From contig CANRLC010000012.1 of NCBI GenBank assembly GCA_947631405.1, forward strand, positions 1 through 50,100: DNA of 50,100 bases, in the 5' to 3' direction. The DNA is from an uncultured Clostridia bacterium (GTDB lineage: Bacteria; Bacillota; Clostridia; Christensenellales; Aristaeellaceae). The notes below the pieces were generated by a model. That model had not been told where the DNA came from, made no database searches, and was given only the letters and a program-made list of their open reading frames with translations. A program made the position numbers and the translations under genes. Positions 7,731 to 14,194 of this stretch are shown piece after piece; the stretch's first letter is position 1; every line of letters starts with the position of its first letter.

Positions 7731-7946
7731 TCAATTCTTGTCGCCGGCTCCGCAGGCCGTGCCGCACGCCGCGGGCTTTTCCTCCGGCTTGCCGGCGGCG
7801 CCGCAGGCGGTGGGCGCCTCGGCGGGCTTGTCTGCCGCGCCGCAGGCGGCGGGGGTCTTCTCGGGCTTGTCTGCCGCGCCGCAAGCCGCGCCACAGGCGG
7901 AAGCCGCCTTGTCCCCGGCCCATTCGGCGAGATGAGAGAGCGCCAT
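7731..7946 (-). CDS. ACGX-repeat RiPP precursor peptide
   Basis: A 71-residue peptide: a short leader of about 15 residues (MALSHLAEWAGDKAA) and a repeat region with six ACGX motifs. Cysteines are at 18, 22, 35, 48, 61 and 65, a symmetrical 4-13-13-13-4 spacing. The 13-residue units have the form CGAADKPxxxPxA, rich in Ala, Lys, Pro and Glu. It has no catalytic domain and no membrane segment. The ATG at 7946 follows AAAGGAGG at good spacing; an upstream in-frame ATG at 8033 would run through the promoter. It is the first gene of the operon, which fits a precursor made in excess. The repeated Cys-Gly units are the likely modification sites; the final product is unknown. Confidence 0.9.
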   Translation of the reverse strand: MALSHLAEWAGDKAASACGAACGAADKPEKTPAACGAADKPAEAPTACGAAGKPEEKPAACGTACGAGDKN

Positions 7947-7997
7947 GGTCGTATCCTCCTTTCCCAATTCAAGGGGCTTTTGCCTCCCGTATCTCCC

Positions 7998-8025
7998 ATT
8001 GTACGGATTCTTCTCCCTCGCACAA
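7998..8025 (-). promoter_or_regulatory. Promoter of the ACGX operon
   Basis: On the minus strand: TTGTGC (8020-8025), 16 bp, TACAAT (7998-8003), giving a leader of about 45 nt. The direct repeats at 8027-8057 lie immediately upstream. Confidence 0.6.
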
Positions 8026-8026
8026 G

Positions 8027-8057
8027 TACGCACCTTTCGGGGAGGTTACGCACCTTT
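8027..8057. promoter_or_regulatory. Direct repeats, candidate HxlR operator
   Basis: TACGCACCTTT occurs at 8027-8037 and 8047-8057, 20 bp apart (about two helix turns), between the two divergent promoters. The place and spacing suit a dimeric regulator; assignment to the adjacent HxlR protein is inference. Confidence 0.55.
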
Positions 8058-8066
8058 TTGTAACTA

Positions 8067-8095
8067 TTGCGTTTTGCGGGCTGCAACCGTATAAT
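8067..8095 (+). promoter_or_regulatory. Promoter of the HxlR gene
   Basis: TTGCGT (8067-8072), 17 bp, TATAAT (8090-8095). Confidence 0.75.
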
Positions 8096-8132
8096 AAACG
8101 TGCAACATGATTTGATGTGATGGAGGCGCGCG

Positions 8133-8504
8133 ATGAAAACGAAGGCCGAGCTTCTTCCCCAATGCCCCGTCGCGACGACGGTTCAGCTCATCGGGAACAA
8201 GTGGAAGCTCCTCATCATCCGGAACCTGTCCGCCCGCCCGTGGCGCTTTAACGAGCTGCAGCGGGATCTGGACGGCATCAGCCAGAAGGTGCTCACGGAC
8301 AGCCTGCGCTCCATGGAGGCGGACGGGCTGATCACCCGAACCGTCTATCCCGAGGTGCCGCCGCGGGTGGAATACGCGCTCTCGGAGCTAGGCGAATCCC
8401 TGAGGCCGATTTTGGACGCCATGAAGGCATGGGGAGAGCGCTATCAGGCGGGGAACAGGATGGGGTCTGGGGACAATGTCCCCAGACAGGGTTTGGGGCG
8501 GTAG
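8133..8504 (+). CDS. HxlR family winged-helix regulator
   Basis: A 123-residue winged-helix regulator. The motif IGNKWKLLIIRNL at about 20-32, the recognition region FNELQRDLDGISQKVLTDSLR and the wing GLITRTVYPEVPPRVEYALS are family hallmarks. Cys11 in LLPQCPVATT sits where YodB/HypR-type members carry a redox-sensing Cys, so it may respond to thiol stress. The ATG at 8133 follows GGAGG. It is divergent from the ACGX operon and is its likely regulator. The last 16 or so codons (from about 8455) and the stop lie inside an inverted copy of the dispersed repeat, so the native C-terminus seems to have been replaced. Confidence 0.88.
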   Translation: MKTKAELLPQCPVATTVQLIGNKWKLLIIRNLSARPWRFNELQRDLDGISQKVLTDSLRSMEADGLITRTVYPEVPPRVEYALSELGESLRPILDAMKAWGERYQAGNRMGSGDNVPRQGLGR

Positions 8505-8661
8505 CCCCAACGTCACCCCAATCGCGAAGCGATTGCCAAATGTAGCCCGGTAGCGAAGCGATCCCGGGCGGGTTGTTCATGAGAAGTGGCGCACTCCCGC
8601 CCTTGCTTGCTCAGTATAACCCCTGACGGAATGGTTCGATCATTTGATTTGAAAATAGCAT
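8455..8661 (-). repeat. Dispersed hairpin-rich element, copy B (inverted, truncated)
   Basis: Read on the minus strand it matches copy C from ATGCTATTTTCAAATCAAA to GTCTGGGGAC/GTCCCCAGAC and ACCCCATCCTGT, then stops: the TGTGCTTCGCACC end is missing. The truncated end lies inside the hxlR reading frame. Hairpins include TTGGGGC/GCCCCAA and GTCTGGGGAC/GTCCCCAGAC. Confidence 0.88.
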
Positions 8662-8671
8662 ACCATCAAAA

Positions 8672-8704
8672 ATCGGGGCCGCTTCGCAGCGGCTCCGATC
8701 TTTT
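8672..8704. terminator. Bidirectional terminator, hxlR / lipoprotein gene
   Basis: ATCGGGGCCGCT / AGCGGCTCCGAT with a TCGC loop; TCTTTTATT follows on the plus strand and TTTTTG on the minus strand. Confidence 0.85.
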
Positions 8705-8722
8705 ATTGCGGTTTGTCAGTCT

Positions 8723-9553
8723 TCATTGCTCCGCCCAGACCCGTTCCCCGTCGGAAAAGACGGTCAGGTCGCCGTCTCGCGCGCTGTAGACCGCGCAGCC
8801 CGTCTCCCGCAGCAGCGCGAGCAGCGCGGCATCCGCAGGCTCCTCGTCGCTGTCGGAGACGAACGCGATCTTCGGCGCGGCGGCCTGTACAAACGCGGCG
8901 CTCGCCTCGTGCAGCCTGCCGTGATGCGGCACCTTCAGCACGTCGCAGGCGACGTCGCCCTCGGCGAGCAGCTCGCGCTGGCGGGCGTCCTCGGCGTCCC
9001 CGGTGAAGAGAAAGCGCGTGCCGCCGTAGACGACGCGCAGCGCGAGGGAAAAGTCGTTTTCCTCGTCCCTGCCGTAGTCGGTCTCGTGCGCGCTGGTCAG
9101 CGTCAGCGTCGCCTCGCCGCCCAGATCGAGGGAAAGCGTCTCGCCCGTCCCCATCCGTGTCACGCGGGTGGCGGGACTGCTCTCCAGAGCCTCCATGAAT
9201 TGCTCGTATTGCTTGCCGTCCTTCGCGTAGTCCGGCATCACGACCTGCGCCACGTCGAGAGATTCCAGCAGCTTGTCCGCGCCGCCGACGTGATCCTTGT
9301 CAAAGTGGGTGACGATCAGCGCGTCCAGCGCGGTCACGCCGCCCTCGGTCAGCCGCTCGGCCAGATGCTTGCCCTCTTTATTCGTCCCGGCGTCGATCAT
9401 CACGCGGCGTCCGCCGGGCAGCGTGAGGAGCGCGGCGTCGGCCTTGCCGACGTCAAAAAACTCCGCCTTCATCGTTTCCTCTCCCCGCGAGGCGCAGCCG
9501 CACGCCAGCAGCGCCGTAAGCAGCAGCATCGCGCGCGCGATCCGTTTGCGCAT
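8723..9553 (-). CDS. Metallo-beta-lactamase-fold lipoprotein, ComEC C-terminal-like
   Basis: A 276-residue protein with a lipoprotein signal peptide (MRKRIARAMLLLTALLACG, lipobox LLAC, Cys18). The mature part is a metallo-beta-lactamase fold: THFDKDHVGG (metal-binding HxDxDH variant), FTGDAE, and VPHHG. This set is typical of the ComEC/Rec2 C-terminal hydrolase family, often hydrolysing phosphodiester bonds outside the membrane. No ComEC membrane domain is present. The gene starts 22 bp after the dnaA stop and has no promoter of its own that I can see, so it is probably co-transcribed with dnaA. The substrate is unknown. Confidence 0.87.
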   Translation of the reverse strand: MRKRIARAMLLLTALLACGCASRGEETMKAEFFDVGKADAALLTLPGGRRVMIDAGTNKEGKHLAERLTEGGVTALDALIVTHFDKDHVGGADKLLESLDVAQVVMPDYAKDGKQYEQFMEALESSPATRVTRMGTGETLSLDLGGEATLTLTSAHETDYGRDEENDFSLALRVVYGGTRFLFTGDAEDARQRELLAEGDVACDVLKVPHHGRLHEASAAFVQAAAPKIAFVSDSDEEPADAALLALLRETGCAVYSARDGDLTVFSDGERVWAEQ

Positions 9554-9575
9554 GGGGTCGGCCTCCTTTGCTCGC

Positions 9576-10901
9576 TCACTTTTCCGAGACGATCCGCTTG
9601 ATGTCCTCGACGGCGCCGCGCAGCTCCGGGGATTCGCCGAGCAGGCGCGTCACCTTGTCGCAGGAGTTGATGATGGTCGAGTGGTCGCGCCTGAACGCGT
9701 CGCCGATGCGCGGCAGGCTCATGCCCGTCATCTCGCGCGTCAGGTAGACGGCGACGTGCCGGGCCAGCGCGATTTCCTTCTTGCGGGAATCGCCGCGCAG
9801 CAGCGCCGGGCTGAGATCATAGTATTCCGCGACGCAGTCGATGATGAGGTCGGGCGTGATGCGCTTGGGGTCGCGCACGACGGACAGATCGTGCAGCGCG
9901 CGGGCGACGACCTCCTCGTCGATCGAGCAGCGGTTGAGCTTGGCGTAGGCGCTCACGCGGGTAAGCGAGCCTTCCAGCTCGCGGATGTTGCTCTCGATGC
10001 GCCCGGCGATCAGTTCCAGCATGTCGTTGCCGATCTCGATGCCCTCGTTGTCGGCCTTCTTGCGCAGGATGGCGAGGCGGGTGTCGAAGTCCGGCTTCTG
10101 GATGTCGGCGATGAGGCCCCACTCAAAGCGGGAGCGCAGCCGCTCCTCCAGCCGGGCGATCTCCCTCGGCGGCTTATCCGAGGAGATGATGATCTGCTTG
10201 CCCGCGCTGTGCAGCGCGTTAAAGGTGTGGAAAAACTCCTCCTGCGTCGAGTCGCGGCCCGCGATGAACTGGATGTCGTCGAGCATCAGCACGTCCACGT
10301 TGCGGAAGCGGTTGCGGAACTCGACGTTCTTGTTGTTCTTGATGGCGGCGATCAGCTCGTTGGTGAACATCTCGCTGGGCAGGTAGAGCATGCGCAGCGT
10401 CGGGAAGTGCTCGCGGATGTAGTGGCCGATCGCGTGCATCAGGTGCGTCTTGCCCAGCCCCACGCCGCCGTAGAGGAACAGCGGGTTATACGCGCGGCCC
10501 GGCTCCTCGGCCACGGCCAGAGAGGCCGCGTGCGCGAAGCGGTTGGACGAGCCGACCACGAACGTGTCGAACGTCGATTTGGGATTGAAGGTGTTGACGC
10601 CGTAGAGCGGCTCCTGCTCCTCCTTGCGCCGGCGCTCCTGCCAGTCGATGCGCTCCTTGACGTTCATCAGCTCCACGGTCATCTCGCGCCCGGCGGCCTG
10701 GCAGACCGCCTCGGTGATGATGGAGAGATAGCGCGCGCGGATGGTCTTCTCGGTGAACTCGCTGATGACCTCCAGCGCGAGCTTGTCGTCGATGACGTAC
10801 ACGGGCTTGAGCGGCTGGTCGATCCATGTGGTGTAGGATACGTTGGCCAGCTCCTCGCGCAGCAGCGCTTTGGCTTTTTCCCAGATCTCGACGTGATCCA
10901 T
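9576..10901 (-). CDS. dnaA: Chromosomal replication initiator protein DnaA
   Basis: A 441-residue DnaA, full length. Domain I is at 1-80, a short linker to about 108, then the AAA+ domain with Walker A GGVGLGKTH (145-153) and Walker B VLMLDDIQF, and domain IV with the DnaA-box reading signature RRDHSTIINSCDKV. The ATG at 10901 follows GGAGG. It unwinds the replication origin in its ATP form and regulates its own gene. The dnaN-recF genes that usually follow dnaA are absent; instead a metallo-beta-lactamase lipoprotein gene follows after 22 bp. Several DnaA boxes lie upstream. Identification is certain. Confidence 0.98.
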   Translation of the reverse strand: MDHVEIWEKAKALLREELANVSYTTWIDQPLKPVYVIDDKLALEVISEFTEKTIRARYLSIITEAVCQAAGREMTVELMNVKERIDWQERRRKEEQEPLYGVNTFNPKSTFDTFVVGSSNRFAHAASLAVAEEPGRAYNPLFLYGGVGLGKTHLMHAIGHYIREHFPTLRMLYLPSEMFTNELIAAIKNNKNVEFRNRFRNVDVLMLDDIQFIAGRDSTQEEFFHTFNALHSAGKQIIISSDKPPREIARLEERLRSRFEWGLIADIQKPDFDTRLAILRKKADNEGIEIGNDMLELIAGRIESNIRELEGSLTRVSAYAKLNRCSIDEEVVARALHDLSVVRDPKRITPDLIIDCVAEYYDLSPALLRGDSRKKEIALARHVAVYLTREMTGMSLPRIGDAFRRDHSTIINSCDKVTRLLGESPELRGAVEDIKRIVSEK

Positions 10902-10921
10902 GAGGCTTCCTCCGTTATTCG

Positions 10922-11051
10922 TTTTCCACGGCGCGCTGTGGACATCCTGTGGATAACTTCGATCGCATGTTCCCCATGATAGCAAAAAAAGCCCCCGTTT
11001 TCAAGGGCTTTTCGGCGGCGTTTTCTGTGGAAAATTTGCAGCTTTTCCACA
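10922..11051. other. DnaA-box cluster upstream of dnaA (possible oriC or autoregulatory region)
   Basis: One perfect box (TGTGGATAA, 10948-10956) and four close matches: TTTTCCACG 10922-10930, TGTGGACAT 10937-10945, TGTGGAAAA 11026-11034, TTTTCCACA 11043-11051. The last two form an inverted pair 8 bp apart. The rest of the 365-bp gene-free stretch up to 11266 includes an AT-rich segment near 11150-11245 and no gene. Genes on both sides are on the minus strand, so the switch in gene direction common at an origin is not seen; autoregulation alone could explain the boxes. Confidence 0.6.
10976..11004 (-). promoter_or_regulatory. dnaA promoter
   Basis: On the minus strand: TTGAAA (10999-11004), 17 bp, TATCAT (10976-10981). 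It lies between the two groups of DnaA boxes, so DnaA itself could control it. Confidence 0.7.
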
Positions 11052-11266
11052 GCGCGCCGCCCGCCGCCGCGCGCGGCTGCACAAGATGCTGTGTCCCGCC
11101 GCGGCGCTCAAACACAAGAGCCGATCAAAAGCGGGCAAAATCCTGCAAATTCGCTGCAATTTCGGCGAAAAGTTGTGTCAAAAAATGTCACGAAATTTCA
11201 CTTTTTTGTAACGAAGGCCGCAATAACTGGAAATTTTCGCATCGGTCGCGGGAAAAATGCCGCCCT

Positions 11267-11980
11267 CTAGCGCGCGGCGAGCGCGCCGTCGCCCACGACG
11301 TAGCTGGCCTCCTGCACGGTGAGCGTGAGCGTCGCCTCGGCGAGCGTCTCGCCCGTGGCGGCGTCGGTCACGAGGATGGCGATCTGCGGGTCGCGCGCGT
11401 CCTCGGCGGGCGTCTGGTCGCTCCAGACGACGGTCTCGCCGGTGCTCTCGGCCTCGCGGCCCACGTCCTGATAGGTGCCCAAGAGCGCGTCCCACTTGAG
11501 GAAGACGCCGCTGTCCGCGCGCAGCGTGAAGGCCGCGTCGCGCGGCGCGCCGCTCGCGTCCGCGAGCGAGAGCGTGAGCATGAGGCCGGGCAGGGAGCTG
11601 TCCTGCGGAGTGTAGCGGCGCATGGTGTCCAGCTCGAGCGCGCCGCCGTCGGGCAGCGGCGCGCGCAGCTCGGCGAGCGTGTCCTCCTCGCGGGCGAGGC
11701 CGAGTGCGCCCGGCATGTAGCTGGCGAGGATGGAGCCGTAACCGCCGTTCTGGAAGAAGTCGCCCATCTGCGCGTCGCGCCACGCCTCGCGGTCGTCCTC
11801 GGAGAGCAGTCCGCGCGAGACGATCAGATCCTCCAGCTGGGATAAAAACGCGCTGTAGCTCTCCTCGAGGGAGAGCAGATCGTCCACGCCGAGCAGGGGA
11901 TCCCCCTCTGCGGCGCGGGCGGCGGGAGCAAGCAGCAGCGCCGCGATGAACAGCGGCGCGGCGGCGCGGGCAAAGCGCAT
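11267..11980 (-). CDS. Secreted protein of unknown function
   Basis: A 237-residue protein with a clear Sec signal peptide (MRFARAAAPLFIAALLLAPAARA, cut likely after ARA). The mature part is acidic, with a helical start (about 25-60) and beta-rich C-terminal region where LRADSGVFLKWDAL and VTDAATGETLAEATLTLTV suggest an Ig-like or carbohydrate-binding-like fold; I do not recognise a named family. The ATG at 11980 follows GGAGG. It is the last gene of a minus-strand group after two phosphodiester glycosidase genes (25-bp gap), so it may act on the cell surface with them. Confidence 0.75.
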   Translation of the reverse strand: MRFARAAAPLFIAALLLAPAARAAEGDPLLGVDDLLSLEESYSAFLSQLEDLIVSRGLLSEDDREAWRDAQMGDFFQNGGYGSILASYMPGALGLAREEDTLAELRAPLPDGGALELDTMRRYTPQDSSLPGLMLTLSLADASGAPRDAAFTLRADSGVFLKWDALLGTYQDVGREAESTGETVVWSDQTPAEDARDPQIAILVTDAATGETLAEATLTLTVQEASYVVGDGALAAR

Positions 11981-12005
11981 GGGCGGCCTCCTTGCAACGG
12001 CGTGA

Positions 12006-12857
12006 TTATCGGACGAAGTAGATGATGTCGCTCACATTGCGCTCGCGCGAGCCGCTGGTGCGGTTGACGCGCTCGCCGTTGAGGATCATCGTGGCGCTGC
12101 CGCCGCCGTCGAGATTGTAGGCGACCTGGCAGCCCTCCTGCACGAACACCTGCTGCATCTCCTGCAGGGTCATGCCCTTGTCGCTCCAGCCGTCACGGCG
12201 GCCGTCGGCGACGAGCAGCACATAGTGGTTCGCGTCCACCCAGCCGATGCCGGTGCGCGGCTCGCGGATGGTGTCGTCGGTGTAGATGATGTACTTTTCG
12301 GGCAGCGTCACGGCGGCGCCGCCGTCCACGAGCAGCGGGCCGAAGGAGAAGCTCTGCACCACGCCCTCGGAAACGAGCGCCTCGCCCTGCCCGACGATGT
12401 CGGTGCCCTTGGGTACGCCCTTGAACGTGCCGTCCGCGTAGACGAGCAGCTGGTCGCGCGTCGTCGCGCAGTCCCTGAACAACTCGCCGTTGCGGATGAT
12501 GAGGCCGTTTTTATCCTTATAGTTGTAGTAGTCGCCGTTGATCGCGATCACGGCGTCGTGCCGCGCGGCGATGGCGCTGGTGGCCTCGGCGCTGCTCTTG
12601 TTGTACTTTTCGCCCGCGAACGCCGTCTGCAGCTGGGACGGGTCGTCCACATAGACGTTGGCGACGAAGAAGCGCAGCTCGGTGCGGTTGAACGCGTAGC
12701 ACCAGCGGTCGATGGTGATGCGGATGCCGTCCTCCTCGTAGGAGGTCGTCTCCTCGACGGTCTTGCTGTTCGGCTCGGTGGCGGCGAGCGCGCAGGCGGA
12801 GAGCGCGAGGGTGAGCAGCAGCGCGGTCAGCGCGCAGGCGATGGCTTTGTCGGACAT
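12006..12857 (-). CDS. Phosphodiester glycosidase family protein (NAGPA domain), secreted
   Basis: A 283-residue protein with an N-terminal signal peptide (MSDKAIACALTALLLTLALS...). The rest is the NAGPA/phosphodiester glycosidase domain: AINGDYYNY, RNGELFRD, PRTGIGWVD, LLVADGRRDGWS and NLDGGGSATMILNG, the last being the family hallmark near the C-terminus. Members remove sugar-1-phosphate caps or act in exopolysaccharide processing. It is a paralogue of the next upstream gene (51-bp gap), sharing the order of all motifs. It acts outside the membrane; the substrate is unknown. Confidence 0.88.
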   Translation of the reverse strand: MSDKAIACALTALLLTLALSACALAATEPNSKTVEETTSYEEDGIRITIDRWCYAFNRTELRFFVANVYVDDPSQLQTAFAGEKYNKSSAEATSAIAARHDAVIAINGDYYNYKDKNGLIIRNGELFRDCATTRDQLLVYADGTFKGVPKGTDIVGQGEALVSEGVVQSFSFGPLLVDGGAAVTLPEKYIIYTDDTIREPRTGIGWVDANHYVLLVADGRRDGWSDKGMTLQEMQQVFVQEGCQVAYNLDGGGSATMILNGERVNRTSGSRERNVSDIIYFVR

Positions 12858-12908
12858 GGCGCAGATCCTTTCTGTCGGAAAAAATGGGCGGGCTTTTCGC
12901 GCGAGGCG

Positions 12909-14102
12909 TCAGCTCGGGTTGGGCATGAACATGATGACGTCGCTGACGGAGCGCTCCTTGCCGCTGGAGGGCATGTTGACGACGTCGCCCAAGAAGTAGA
13001 GCGTGGTGGAGCCGCCGCCGTCGAGGTTAAAGGCGAACTGCGCGCCCTCGTCGAGGAAGAGCTGCTGCAGCTGCGGGATGCTCGCGCCGGTGGAGTAGCC
13101 CTCGCGTCGCCCGTCCACGACGATGACGATGTAGTGCAGCGGCCCGAGCTGGCCGATGGCGGTGCGCGGCTCGTAGTAGCCGTCGTGGCAGTTGACGTAG
13201 AAGGACGAGGGCAGCTTCGCGGCCTCTCCGTCCTTGACCAGCACCGGGCCGAACTCGAACGTCTGCCATGTGTTCTTGGCCTCCAGTTCGCTGGCGACGA
13301 GGCCCTGCTTACCCGTGCGGTCGGTGAGCGCGGAGAAGTCGCCGTTCTCGTCCACGATCATCAGGTGATGGCGCGTGATGTTCTGGCGGCGCAGCACCTC
13401 GCCGTTGCGCAGGATGACGCCGTTGTGGTGGTAGCGGCAGAAGTCCGCGTTGATGGCGAGCACGGGGCCGTAACGGCTGGCGATGTCGCTGACGGCCTCG
13501 TAGATGCCGCTGTTAAAGTCGTCGCCCGCGAACGCGGTGCGCAGCTGGCTGACGTCGCTGACGCGGATGTCGCAGACGAAGTAGGTCATGCCGTCCTTCT
13601 GCTTCTGCTCGATGGAAACCTGCAGCCGCTCCGTCTGGTAGGAAAGCTCGCCCGGCTCGTAGTGCTTGAAGGCGCGCTGCTCCTCCTGCGCCTCGGCGAA
13701 CGCCTCCTCGACGGTGGGCGCAGGCGTCTGCGCGAGCAGCGCCTCCTGCGCAGCCTCGTCGTAATGCACGGCGGCGTAGAGCGCGCTGCCTGGCTCGGGC
13801 GTCGCACCGGGCAGGGCGTGTACGGCCTGCTCGTTGTGGGCGGCGGCCCAGTCCGCGAAGCGCTCCTCCACGCCGGGAACGCTGGCCAGCGGCGCGCTGG
13901 CGTTGCACAGGCACAGCAGCAGCGCCGCGCCCAGCGCGCAGCCGAGCGCGCGCTCGCCGCTCAGGCCGAGGGCGGGCAGGTCGAAGTGCCGCTTGCGAAA
14001 GCGCGCGCTGTGCTCCACGCGCCCTTCCTCCTGCGGCGCGCGGTCGTAGCGGCGGGGCGGGGTGCGCCGGAACGCATCGAGCGGCTTGGGCCTTCTGTCC
14101 AC
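12909..14102 (-). CDS. Phosphodiester glycosidase family protein (NAGPA domain), membrane-anchored
   Basis: A 397-residue paralogue of the neighbouring 12006-12857 gene. It starts with GTG at 14102 behind GGAGGGGG. Residues 1-48 are charged and probably cytoplasmic; a single membrane segment (LGCALGAALLLCLCNA, about 53-68) follows, then an Ala/Glu-rich stalk to about 150 and the NAGPA domain: AINADFCRYHHNG, RNGEVLRRQ, PRTAIGQLG, VVDGRREGYSTG, NLDGGGSTTLYFLG. The anchor and stalk place the enzyme on the outer face of the membrane. A consensus-like promoter precedes it, so it probably leads the three-gene unit down to 11267. Confidence 0.88.
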   Translation of the reverse strand: MDRRPKPLDAFRRTPPRRYDRAPQEEGRVEHSARFRKRHFDLPALGLSGERALGCALGAALLLCLCNASAPLASVPGVEERFADWAAAHNEQAVHALPGATPEPGSALYAAVHYDEAAQEALLAQTPAPTVEEAFAEAQEEQRAFKHYEPGELSYQTERLQVSIEQKQKDGMTYFVCDIRVSDVSQLRTAFAGDDFNSGIYEAVSDIASRYGPVLAINADFCRYHHNGVILRNGEVLRRQNITRHHLMIVDENGDFSALTDRTGKQGLVASELEAKNTWQTFEFGPVLVKDGEAAKLPSSFYVNCHDGYYEPRTAIGQLGPLHYIVIVVDGRREGYSTGASIPQLQQLFLDEGAQFAFNLDGGGSTTLYFLGDVVNMPSSGKERSVSDVIMFMPNPS

Positions 14103-14131
14103 GCGCGTTCCCCCTCCCCTCGATGAAGCCT

Positions 14132-14160
14132 ATTATACGTCCTCGCGCGACCGGTGTCAA
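14132..14160 (-). promoter_or_regulatory. Promoter of the phosphodiester glycosidase operon
   Basis: On the minus strand: TTGACA (14155-14160), 17 bp, TATAAT (14132-14137), about 30 nt before the GTG start. Confidence 0.85.
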
Positions 14161-14194
14161 ACGTTGCCGAAAAATGGAAATGAAGGGCTGCGCC

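Noticed and set aside
8590-8790. Short frame in copy B and its counterpart in copy C that encode the same peptide start (MVRSFDL)
   Set aside because: It lies wholly or partly in the repeat, has no RBS and no conserved extension.
10982-11010. Rho-independent terminator AAAAGCCC/GGGCTTTT upstream of dnaA
   Set aside because: It overlaps a well-spaced -35/-10 pair, and the stem is short; promoter is the better explanation, though both may hold.
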